Source: Paracoccaceae bacterium
GTDB taxonomy: Bacteria; Pseudomonadota; Alphaproteobacteria; Rhodobacterales; Rhodobacteraceae
DNA length: 20,052 bases
Assembly: GCA_011525185.1 (NCBI GenBank)
Contig: WTIQ01000147.1
Coordinates: 1 to 20,052, forward strand
Direction: 5' to 3'
Part shown: one piece after another, positions 13,446-20,052 of the stretch
Layout of the letters: each line of letters begins with the position of its first letter
How positions within the stretch are numbered: position 1 is the stretch's first letter
Program-made: the position numbers and the translations under genes
The notes under the pieces: generated by a model
What the model was told of the DNA's origin: nothing
Database searches by the model: none
What the model saw: only the letters and a program-made list of their open reading frames with translations

Positions 13446-15740
13446 ATGCGGGTTGTGTGTTTGGGTGGAGGACCAGCTGGGCTTTATTTTGCAATCTCAA
13501 TGAAATTGCGTGACCCATCACATGACATTACCGTTCTAGAGCGCAACAAAGCAGATGACACATTCGGCTGGGGCGTCGTGCTCTCGGATGAGACCTTAGA
13601 TAACCTGAAGCAGAACGATGAAAAAAGTGCTGAGGCGATACGCCAGCACTTTGCCTATTGGGACGACATCGCACTCCACTACGAAGATCAGAAAATCGTC
13701 TCCTCTGGTCACGGTTTTTGTGGTATTGGGCGAAAACGTCTTTTGATCCTGCTTCAAGAACGGGCGCGTGAGCTTGGCGTTCAACTTGTCTTTGAGACTG
13801 AAATTAAGAGCGCAGAAGAATATCGGCAAGACTACGATCTTGTGATCGCCTGTGATGGATTAAATTCCAAAACCCGCTTGCTTTATAAAGACACGTTCAA
13901 ACCTGAAATCGATTTGCGCCATTGTCAGTTTGTGTGGCTTGGGACGCATCAAAAATTTGATGACGCCTTTACCTTTATTTTCGAAGAGACCGAAAAGGGA
14001 TGGATTTGGGCGCATGCCTATCAATTCGACGACAATACAGCGACATTCATTGTAGAATGTGCCCAAGAGACATTTGACGCCTATGGCTTTGCAGAGATGA
14101 GCCAAGAGGAAAGCATCGCAGTCTGTGAGGATATTTTCAAAGATCATCTTGGCGGCCACGCGCTTATGACGAATGCAAATCATATTCGCGGTTCGGCGTG
14201 GATCAGGTTTCCGCGCGTTCTCTGCCAGACTTGGAGTCACGGCAATGTCGTGCTTTTGGGGGATGCAGCGGCAACAGCGCATTTCTCTATCGGATCAGGG
14301 ACAAAGCTGGCGCTTGAATCTGCAATAGCCTTGGCCGATTATCTACATTCCGAGCCTGATCTTGAAACAGCATTTCACCGCTACGAAGAGGAACGACGCC
14401 TTGAAGTGCTGCGCCTTCAATCGGCGGCGCGCAATTCGATGGAATGGTTTGAGCGGGTTGAGCGTTATTTGGGCTTAGACCCAGTGCAATTGAATTACTC
14501 GATGCTGACCCGCAGTCAACGTATCAGTCACGAAAACCTGCGCACGCGGGATAAGGCATGGCTTGAGGATGCTGAGCGCTGGTTTATGCAACAGGCCGGA
14601 GTGGGAAAAAACACACCACTTCGCTCGCCCATGTTCACCCCCATCAAATTACGTGAACTTGAGCTTAAAAATCGGATCGTTGTCTCGCCAATGGCGCAAT
14701 ATAAAGCAAAAGATGGATGTCCAAATGAATGGCATCTGGTCCATTATGGGGAACGGGCCAAGGGGGGTGCGGGTTTGATTTTTACGGAAATGACCTGCGT
14801 TTCGGCCGAGGGGCGCATTACACCTGGCTGCCCTGGTCTTTATGCGTCAGAGCATGAAACCTCTTGGAAGCAACTCACCGACTTCATTCATGCGCAAACA
14901 GATGCTAAAATTTGTTGTCAAATAGGGCATTCAGGGCGCAAAGGCTCGACACAACTCGGCTGGGAAAAGATGGATGCGCCGTTGCAGCGCGACAACTGGG
15001 ACTTGGTGAGCGCCTCCGCCTTGCCTTGGTCTGATGAAAACGCAGTGCCGCGTGAAATTACGCCTGAGGAAATGGAAGCCGTAAAGCAAGAATTTGTCGC
15101 GGCCACAGAGATGGCGGCTCGGGCTGGCTTTGATATGGTTGAGTTGCACGCAGCCCACGGATATTTGCTTTCCTCCTTTATTTCTCCCGTTTCCAACAAA
15201 CGCCAAGATGCCTTTGGCGGGTCTTTAGCAAATCGCCTGCGTTGGCCTTTGGACGTCTTTTCAGCCATGCGTCGCGTTTGGCCCAAAGAACGGCCCATGT
15301 CGGTTCGTATTTCAGCCAATGATTGGGTTGGCGAGGATGGGATCACAGCAGATGACGCCGTAATTATTGCACGCGCTTTTGCCGAAGCTGGCGCCGATGT
15401 GATTGACGTCTCTGCGGGGCAAACAACGGTGGATGCCAAGCCCGTTTATGGGCGCATGTTTCAAACCCCCTTTAGTGATCGCATCCGCAATGAGGCGGGT
15501 CTGAAAACCCTTGCGGTTGGGAATATCTATGAGGCAGATCATGCAAATTCGATCCTTATGGCGGGTCGGGCCGATCTTGTGGCCGTGGGTCGCCCACATT
15601 TAGCAGACCCCTATTGGACCTTGCATGAAGCCTCTAAAATTGGCGACAGGTTGGCCCCCGATTGGCCCCTTCCCTATCTAGCAGGTCGAGATCAAGCGTG
15701 GCGCTTGGCAGATCGTGACGCAGAGGTCGGGCGGGTATGA
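13446..15740 (+). CDS. Bifunctional 2-aminobenzoyl-CoA monooxygenase/reductase (salicylyl-CoA 5-hydroxylase family)
   Basis: A 764-residue fusion of two flavoproteins. Residues 1 to about 380 are a PHBH-type FAD monooxygenase: LGGGPAGLYF at 6-15 binds FAD and GDAAATAHF has Asp273. From Arg393 on it is an old-yellow-enzyme domain: SPMFTPIKLRELELKNRIVV, QIGHSGRKGS with His495, and ELHAAHGYLLSSFISP with His568, His571 and Tyr573. The architecture is that of the Azoarcus evansii enzyme that hydroxylates and then reduces the ring of 2-aminobenzoyl-CoA with O2 and NAD(P)H; databases often call relatives salicylyl-CoA 5-hydroxylase/oxidoreductase. I prefer the ATG at 13446: TGGAG is 6 bases upstream and relatives start with the FAD strand; an ATG at 13434 is in frame. 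First gene of the operon; its TGA overlaps the next ATG. Substrate (amino- or hydroxybenzoyl-CoA) is inferred. Confidence 0.92.
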   Translation: MRVVCLGGGPAGLYFAISMKLRDPSHDITVLERNKADDTFGWGVVLSDETLDNLKQNDEKSAEAIRQHFAYWDDIALHYEDQKIVSSGHGFCGIGRKRLLILLQERARELGVQLVFETEIKSAEEYRQDYDLVIACDGLNSKTRLLYKDTFKPEIDLRHCQFVWLGTHQKFDDAFTFIFEETEKGWIWAHAYQFDDNTATFIVECAQETFDAYGFAEMSQEESIAVCEDIFKDHLGGHALMTNANHIRGSAWIRFPRVLCQTWSHGNVVLLGDAAATAHFSIGSGTKLALESAIALADYLHSEPDLETAFHRYEEERRLEVLRLQSAARNSMEWFERVERYLGLDPVQLNYSMLTRSQRISHENLRTRDKAWLEDAERWFMQQAGVGKNTPLRSPMFTPIKLRELELKNRIVVSPMAQYKAKDGCPNEWHLVHYGERAKGGAGLIFTEMTCVSAEGRITPGCPGLYASEHETSWKQLTDFIHAQTDAKICCQIGHSGRKGSTQLGWEKMDAPLQRDNWDLVSASALPWSDENAVPREITPEEMEAVKQEFVAATEMAARAGFDMVELHAAHGYLLSSFISPVSNKRQDAFGGSLANRLRWPLDVFSAMRRVWPKERPMSVRISANDWVGEDGITADDAVIIARAFAEAGADVIDVSAGQTTVDAKPVYGRMFQTPFSDRIRNEAGLKTLAVGNIYEADHANSILMAGRADLVAVGRPHLADPYWTLHEASKIGDRLAPDWPLPYLAGRDQAWRLADRDAEVGRV

Positions 15741-16456
15741 AGCGCGCACTCATTACAGGTGGCGGAAGCGGAATTGGTCGCACCCTAGCAGAGCGCTTCC
15801 ATGATAATGGATACGCAGTGACAATATGCGGGCGAAAACTTGCGCCCTTAGAGGACACCGCAAAGGGCAGAGACATCAGGTGCTATCAGGCCGATGTGAC
15901 CTCTGAGAGTGATATAGAGGCTCTATTTGATGCGCCCTATGACATCGTTGTTGCAAACGCAGGCGGTGGCGGAGCTGGCAAGCTTGCCTCATTGTCTTTG
16001 GAGGAATGGAATACCACTCTTGCTGTCAATTTAACGGGGACCTTTCTCACCTTTCGCCAATCGCTGTGCCGCCCTGCCGCTCAAATGCGCTTGATTGCCA
16101 TTGCATCAACCGCTTCGCTAAAGGGAAACGCCTCTGTGCCTGCCTATACAGCCGCAAAACATGGTGTCTTGGGCCTCGTGCGCTCGATTGCTTTGGAGAT
16201 GGCCAAGACTGGTGGAACCTGCAATGCGATTTGCCCAGGTTTTACTGAGACTGCGCTCTCGGAAAATGCCATTTCGGGCCTTATGGAGCGATTTGACCTC
16301 AGCCGCGACGCCGCCTTGGACAAGATCACAGCTGGTAATCCGCAACGGCGTTTGATTAGCCCAGATGAAATCGCAGCAACCGCGCTTTTTCTTGCCTCTG
16401 CTGAGGCATCGGCCATCAACGGGCATGCCTTATCGGTCTCAGGAGGCGAAATATGA
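15737..16456 (+). CDS. SDR-family NAD(P)-dependent oxidoreductase
   Basis: A 239-residue short-chain dehydrogenase/reductase of normal length. TGGGSGIG (7-14) binds the dinucleotide, NAG is at 74-76, and Ser124, Tyr137 and Lys141 (YTAAK) are the catalytic residues. The final AINGHALSVSGGE matches the usual SDR end. ATGA overlaps join it to the monooxygenase/reductase before it and the MarR gene after it. In the pathway it would reduce or oxidise a ring ketone/alcohol or a 3-hydroxyacyl-CoA; which one cannot be told from the sequence. Confidence 0.92.
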   Translation: MKRALITGGGSGIGRTLAERFHDNGYAVTICGRKLAPLEDTAKGRDIRCYQADVTSESDIEALFDAPYDIVVANAGGGGAGKLASLSLEEWNTTLAVNLTGTFLTFRQSLCRPAAQMRLIAIASTASLKGNASVPAYTAAKHGVLGLVRSIALEMAKTGGTCNAICPGFTETALSENAISGLMERFDLSRDAALDKITAGNPQRRLISPDEIAATALFLASAEASAINGHALSVSGGEI

Positions 16457-16923
16457 CCACTCAGCCCTTCGCAAAAGAACAAGAAGCCTTGTCCAAAAGC
16501 CGTCTGAGGCTGTGGTTGAGAATCCTCAAGCTCAGCTCTGGCATCGAAACGGAACTTAGACGCCGCCTGCGTGAGGAGCACAGCACGACACTGCCGCGTT
16601 TTGATGTCCTCTCTGCCCTATCTCGTCATCCTGAAGGGTTAAAAATGAGCGAGCTTTCGGGCCACCTTCGGGTCTCTAACGGCAATGTCACTGGCATCGT
16701 AGATCGACTAAGCGAAGAAGGACTTGTCCTGCGCGTTGCTGTTCATGGGGATCGTAGAGCACAGCTGGCCCGTTTGACCCAGAAAGGGCATGAGACCTTT
16801 GCAACACTCGCCGCACATCATGAAATTTGGATTGATGAACTCTTGAGGAACGTCACGAGAGAGGATGCGCTGCACCTCATGACTTTATTGGATACCGCAA
16901 CGCGAAAGCAGGAGAGCGAATGA
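16453..16923 (+). CDS. MarR-family transcriptional regulator
   Basis: A 156-residue winged-helix protein. LPRFDVLSALSRHPEGLKMS begins the DNA-binding domain (about residue 48), LSGHLRVSNGNVTGIVDRL is the recognition helix and VLRVAVHGDRRAQLARLT is the wing with the family's D-R-R pair. Helices at both ends would dimerise. It is embedded in the operon with 4-base ATGA overlaps on both sides, so it is made in step with the enzymes. MarR proteins of aromatic-CoA pathways usually repress and are released by the CoA-thioester; autoregulation at the promoter at 13385-13413 is my inference. Confidence 0.93.
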   Translation: MTTQPFAKEQEALSKSRLRLWLRILKLSSGIETELRRRLREEHSTTLPRFDVLSALSRHPEGLKMSELSGHLRVSNGNVTGIVDRLSEEGLVLRVAVHGDRRAQLARLTQKGHETFATLAAHHEIWIDELLRNVTREDALHLMTLLDTATRKQESE

Positions 16924-17723
16924 CACTTTTTACGCCGCAACACTTTAAATGCGATATCAAAGATGGGATTGCCTGCATCGCTCATAACAGGCCCGAGCGC
17001 AAAAACCCCTTTACCTTTGACAGTTATGCAGAACTCAGAGACTGGTTTCGCGCGCTGGTTTATGCCGAAAACGTTCATGCTGTAGTTATATTGCCCAATG
17101 GAGGCAATTTTTCTTCTGGTGGTGATGTCCATGACATTATCGGGCCTCTGACCAAAATGTCGATGAAAGAGCTTTTGAACTTCACCCGCATGACAGGTGA
17201 TCTGGTCAAAGCGATGATTAACTGTGGCAAACCTATCATCGCGGCGGTTGATGGGGTTTGCGCGGGCGCCGGAGCGATCATGGCGATGGCCTCAGACCTC
17301 AGGCTTGCTACGCCTGAGGCGAAAACCGCCTTTTTGTTCAATCGCGTTGGCTTAGCTGGATGTGACATGGGCGCTTGTGCCATTCTGCCCCGTATTATCG
17401 GTCAAACCCGCGCGGCTGATCTTTTGTTTACAGGTCGCGCCATGTCCGCCGATGAAGGCCTAGGATGGGGGTTTTACAACAAGATCGTGGAACAGGGCGC
17501 CTTAGAAAGTGCTGCACTGGAGCTCGCAGGCCGTATCACTCAGGGCCCGACTTTTGCGAACTCCATGACCAAAACCATGTTGGCCCAAGAATGGTCCATG
17601 AGCCTAGAGCAAGCCATCGAAGCCGAAGCTCAAGCGCAGGCTATTTGTATGCAGGGTCAAGATTTTCACCGCGCCTATAACGCCTTCGTCGCCAAGGAAA
17701 AACCTGTCTTTATGGGGGACTAA
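16920..17723 (+). CDS. Crotonase-fold (enoyl-CoA hydratase family) protein with altered active site
   Basis: A 267-residue crotonase superfamily protein. NFSSGGDVHDIIG (63-75) forms the first oxyanion element and GVCAGAGAIMAMASDLRLAT (112-131) the second. The two glutamates of classical enoyl-CoA hydratase appear to be missing: the first position is Ile120 and the second falls at Phe140; instead GCDMGA (147-152) places Asp149 near the site. So simple hydration is doubtful, and a hydrolase or lyase step like that of BadI-type ring-cleaving members is possible. ATGA overlap with MarR; its stop overlaps the next ATG by one base. Substrate inferred only from the operon. Confidence 0.9.
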   Translation: MTLFTPQHFKCDIKDGIACIAHNRPERKNPFTFDSYAELRDWFRALVYAENVHAVVILPNGGNFSSGGDVHDIIGPLTKMSMKELLNFTRMTGDLVKAMINCGKPIIAAVDGVCAGAGAIMAMASDLRLATPEAKTAFLFNRVGLAGCDMGACAILPRIIGQTRAADLLFTGRAMSADEGLGWGFYNKIVEQGALESAALELAGRITQGPTFANSMTKTMLAQEWSMSLEQAIEAEAQAQAICMQGQDFHRAYNAFVAKEKPVFMGD

Positions 17724-18862
17724 TGCCAGATCAAAGCTATCTAAGCTGGCCCTTTTTCGAAGAAAACCACCGCGCTTGGGCCGCGAATGTGCAGCATGTT
17801 GCAGCTACGCTGAGCATAGATCACTCAGATCCAGATGCGGCGTGCCGTTCTCTGGTCAGTGACCTAGGGGCAAACGGCATTCTCGCGCCGACCTCCAGCG
17901 ACGATCAAAGCTTTGATGTACGAAAGCTCTGCCTTGCGCGTGAAATACTGGCCTATCATGATGGCTTGGCCGATTTTAGTTTTGCCATGCAGGGCCTTGG
18001 AACAGGGGCAATCACGCTCTTTGGCAGCGAAGCGCAAAAATCGGCATGGCTTGCCAAAACACGCAAGGGAGAGGCCATTTCCGCCTTTGCCCTGACCGAG
18101 CCCGGATCAGGATCAGACGTCGCACATTCAACCATGACGGCGACGCTTGACGGCGATCATTATGTCCTCAATGGTGAAAAAACCTGGATTTCCAATGGCG
18201 GGATTGCCGACCTCTATACACTATTTGCCCGAACGGGCGAGGGTACAGGCGCAAAGGGTCTCAGCGCCTTTATTGTAACCCCTGACTTGAACGGCTTTGA
18301 GATTATCGAGCGCCTTGACACGATCGCACCTCATCCCCTTGCAACACTTCGGTTCAGCGATTGTCGCATTCCAACATCAGCACTGATCGGCACTCCAGGA
18401 GCAGGGTTCAAAATTGCTATGAGCGTCTTGGATGTGTTTCGCACCACAGTCGCCGCCGCGGCCCTCGGATTTGCCAGACGCGCCTTGGACGAAGCCCTAG
18501 AACGCGTGTCATCGCGCCATGTGCAGGGGGCACCGCTTTTTGATTTGCAAATGGTGCAGGGACATATCGCCGAGATGGCACTTGATGTAGATGCAAGCGC
18601 TTTGCTTGTTTACCGTGCTGCTTGGATGCGCGACAGTGGCGCTGCGCGTGTGACGCGAGAAGCCGCCATGGCCAAACTCTTTGCTACAGATCAGGCACAG
18701 ACTGTCATCGACAAGGCAGTCCAGCTCTTCGGCGGAGATGGTGTACGATCGGGAACAACGGTTGAAAAGCTCTATAGAGAAATTCGGGCGCTGCGCATTT
18801 ATGAAGGGGCAAGTGATGTGCAAAAAGTCATCATTGCCCGCCAAACGGCAACATCAAATTAA
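17723..18862 (+). CDS. Acyl-CoA dehydrogenase
   Basis: A 379-residue FAD enzyme of normal length. FALTEPGSGSDVAHS and WISNGGIADLYTLFA are the flavin- and substrate-binding signatures, QLFGGDGVRSG is the adenine-binding block, and IYEGASDVQ near the end carries the probable catalytic Glu361. It would insert a double bond alpha,beta to a CoA thioester and hand electrons to ETF. The ATG shares one base with the stop of the crotonase gene (TAATG), showing coupling. In this operon the substrate is likely a ring or ring-cleavage acyl-CoA. Confidence 0.93.
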   Translation: MPDQSYLSWPFFEENHRAWAANVQHVAATLSIDHSDPDAACRSLVSDLGANGILAPTSSDDQSFDVRKLCLAREILAYHDGLADFSFAMQGLGTGAITLFGSEAQKSAWLAKTRKGEAISAFALTEPGSGSDVAHSTMTATLDGDHYVLNGEKTWISNGGIADLYTLFARTGEGTGAKGLSAFIVTPDLNGFEIIERLDTIAPHPLATLRFSDCRIPTSALIGTPGAGFKIAMSVLDVFRTTVAAAALGFARRALDEALERVSSRHVQGAPLFDLQMVQGHIAEMALDVDASALLVYRAAWMRDSGAARVTREAAMAKLFATDQAQTVIDKAVQLFGGDGVRSGTTVEKLYREIRALRIYEGASDVQKVIIARQTATSN

Positions 18863-18873
18863 AGGGGTTTTCC

Positions 18874-19266
18874 ATGGCACATCAAACCATTCATCCAGAC
18901 GGCTGGCTTCCGGCAAAAGGTTATGCCAATGGCGTTTTAACCAAAGATGGAACCCTGCACATCGGTGGCCAAATCGGTTGGGACAAAAACAAACACTTTG
19001 TCGCAGACGACTTCATCGGCCAGATGCAGCAAGCCCTGCAGAATATTCGTGATATTGTAGAAGCGGCCGGTGGGAAAGTTGAGGATGTCACGCGCTTGAC
19101 ATGGTTCGTCACCAGCAAAAAGGAATATCTTGAGGCACAAGCCGAAGTAGGCCACGCCTATCGCAAAATCTTTGGCCGCCATTTCCCAGCAATGTCATTG
19201 GTCGTTGTGTCCGAGCTTGTCGAAGATCAAGCCAAGGTGGAAATCGAAGCCACCGCACACATTTAA
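18874..19266 (+). CDS. RidA (YjgF/YER057c/UK114) family protein
   Basis: A 130-residue protein that would form the typical trimer with active sites between subunits. GQIGWDKNKHFVADDFIGQM, QNIRDIVEAAGGKVEDVTRL and the final VEIEATA (Glu124) are family blocks. The Arg that binds the carboxylate of 2-imino acids in classical RidA (Arg105 of E. coli) is replaced: FPAMSLVVVS has Met107. It therefore belongs to a divergent subgroup whose substrate probably lacks that carboxylate. Preceded by AAGGGG and 11 bases after the acyl-CoA dehydrogenase; last gene of the operon. Possible role: hydrolysing the enamine/imine made from 2-aminobenzoyl-CoA, releasing ammonium (inference). Confidence 0.92.
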   Translation: MAHQTIHPDGWLPAKGYANGVLTKDGTLHIGGQIGWDKNKHFVADDFIGQMQQALQNIRDIVEAAGGKVEDVTRLTWFVTSKKEYLEAQAEVGHAYRKIFGRHFPAMSLVVVSELVEDQAKVEIEATAHI

Positions 19267-19295
19267 TCGTCACGCGTGCAGCAATTCGGTATGCA

Positions 19296-19326
19296 AAAGG
19301 ACCACCGCGCAAAGCAGTGGTCCTTT
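19296..19326. terminator. Bidirectional intrinsic terminator
   Basis: AAAGGACCAC and GTGGTCCTTT form a perfect 10-base stem, with two more possible GC pairs around a small loop. It starts 30 bases after the ridA-like stop and ends 25 bases before the end of the converging BMP gene, with A-rich and T-rich flanks, so it can stop transcription from both sides. Confidence 0.85.
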
Positions 19327-19350
19327 CTGACTAATTTAAATGTCAAGGGT

Positions 19351-20052
19351 TTACTGTGGAATGTCGCCCGTAATTCCTTCGACATAGAAATTCATGCCAA
19401 GCAAGGTTCCGTCATCAGCCGTTTCACCCTCTGCGAGCCACACAGATCCATCTTGTTTATTAATTGGACCTGTAAAGGCGTGATAAGAGCCATCAGCAAT
19501 GGCATCACGCATGGCCAGCGCTTCGGCTTTCACATCGGCCGGGACAACATCTGAAATCTCACCAATTCCAACCATGCCAGGTCCGATACCGTCCCAAGTG
19601 TCCACACTTTCCCATGTGCCGTCCAGCACCGCTTGAGTCCGCGCGATGTAGTATGGCGCCCAGTTGTCGATAATCGAGCTGACACGTGGCATTGGCGCAT
19701 AATCACCCATGTCAGAGGCTTGACCAAAGGTAATCACATTGCCAGCCTTTTCGGCTGCCGCTTGAGGCGCCGTCGAGTCTGTGTGCTGAAGCACCACATC
19801 AGCGCCCTGTTCGATCAAAGCCGTTGCTGCATCTGCTTCTTTTGCGGGGTCAAACCAAGTGTAGACCCAGATGATTTTGAACTCCACATCAGGATTAACC
19901 CGTGTTGCATGGCTATAGGCCGAGTTAATGCGGCGAATAACTTCAGGAATAGGAAGGGATCCAATATAGCCAACGATGTTTGATTTCGTCATTTTACCCG
20001 CGATGTGGCCTTGTATCGCGCGACCTTCATAAAAACGCGCCGAATATGTGGA
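19351..20052 (-). CDS. BMP-family ABC transporter substrate-binding protein, 5' end outside the window
   Basis: The minus-strand frame is open from the right edge to a stop at 19351, 233 codons. The first visible codons (residues ARFYEGR and HIAGKMTKS) run into GYIGSLPIPEVIRRINSAY, the standard run of the PnrA/BMP family, so the gene starts beyond the window; the ATG at 19992 is internal. Further family blocks are VVLQHTDSTAPQAAAE and FGQASDMGDYAP, and the end ...GMNFYVEGITGDIP. It is the periplasmic receptor of an ABC importer; members bind nucleosides or related rings. It is convergent with the aromatic operon, separated by a shared terminator. The ligand cannot be deduced, and no link to anthranilate is shown. 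Confidence 0.93.
   Translation of the reverse strand, partial: STYSARFYEGRAIQGHIAGKMTKSNIVGYIGSLPIPEVIRRINSAYSHATRVNPDVEFKIIWVYTWFDPAKEADAATALIEQGADVVLQHTDSTAPQAAAEKAGNVITFGQASDMGDYAPMPRVSSIIDNWAPYYIARTQAVLDGTWESVDTWDGIGPGMVGIGEISDVVPADVKAEALAMRDAIADGSYHAFTGPINKQDGSVWLAEGETADDGTLLGMNFYVEGITGDIPQ

Noticed and set aside
1..20052. CRISPR arrays, tRNA or rRNA genes, insertion sequences and phage genes
   Set aside because: No regularly spaced repeats, cloverleaf-like sequences, transposase or integrase signatures were seen on either strand.

Overview
The window looks like a chromosomal segment of an alphaproteobacterium of the Rhodobacteraceae/Roseobacter type. The evidence is the particular mix of gene families (a formate dehydrogenase cluster with DUF3305, DUF3306, a TorD-like chaperone, DUF6494 and DUF6505, and an aerobic aminobenzoyl-CoA type cluster), the codon style, and a GC content near 50% by eye. 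I cannot name the species.

Positions 1-10662 hold a formate dehydrogenase (FDH) module. A minus-strand operon reads right to left: DUF3305 protein, DUF3306 protein, TorD-like chaperone, a tiny Tat-signal protein, then the catalytic subunit FdhA. FdhA runs off the left edge after 858 codons and is a cysteine enzyme, not a selenocysteine one. A divergent gene at 5147-7102 encodes a cytoplasmic protein with four 4Fe-4S motifs plus extra cysteine pairs. After a 270-base gap with two hairpins comes a minus-strand exported cytochrome c whose N-terminal half resembles a shortened tungstate-binding protein. Diverging from it is a plus-strand operon: DUF6494, a Mrp/ApbC Fe-S carrier, a degenerate biotin/lipoate-ligase-fold protein and DUF6505. 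Together the module looks like an FDH with its export, Fe-S and cofactor assembly factors.

Positions 10663-13433 are visibly richer in A+T. They carry a GT8-type glycosyltransferase, an O-antigen ligase/polymerase-like membrane protein, and a non-coding stretch with a 3' remnant of a SCO1/SenC-like gene. This looks like a small surface-polysaccharide island, with gene decay, between two catabolic modules.

Positions 13446-19266 are a tightly packed plus-strand operon: a bifunctional flavin monooxygenase/old-yellow-enzyme fusion (2-aminobenzoyl-CoA monooxygenase/reductase or salicylyl-CoA 5-hydroxylase family), an SDR, a MarR regulator, a crotonase-fold protein, an acyl-CoA dehydrogenase and a RidA-like protein. 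Start/stop overlaps of 1-4 bases link the first five genes. A good sigma70-like promoter lies just upstream and a bidirectional hairpin terminator lies downstream. The likely job is aerobic CoA-dependent breakdown of anthranilate (or salicylate). The RidA protein and the crotonase both lack the usual catalytic residues of their families, so they may do unusual steps. The right edge holds the C-terminal part of a BMP-family ABC transporter binding protein, converging on the operon.
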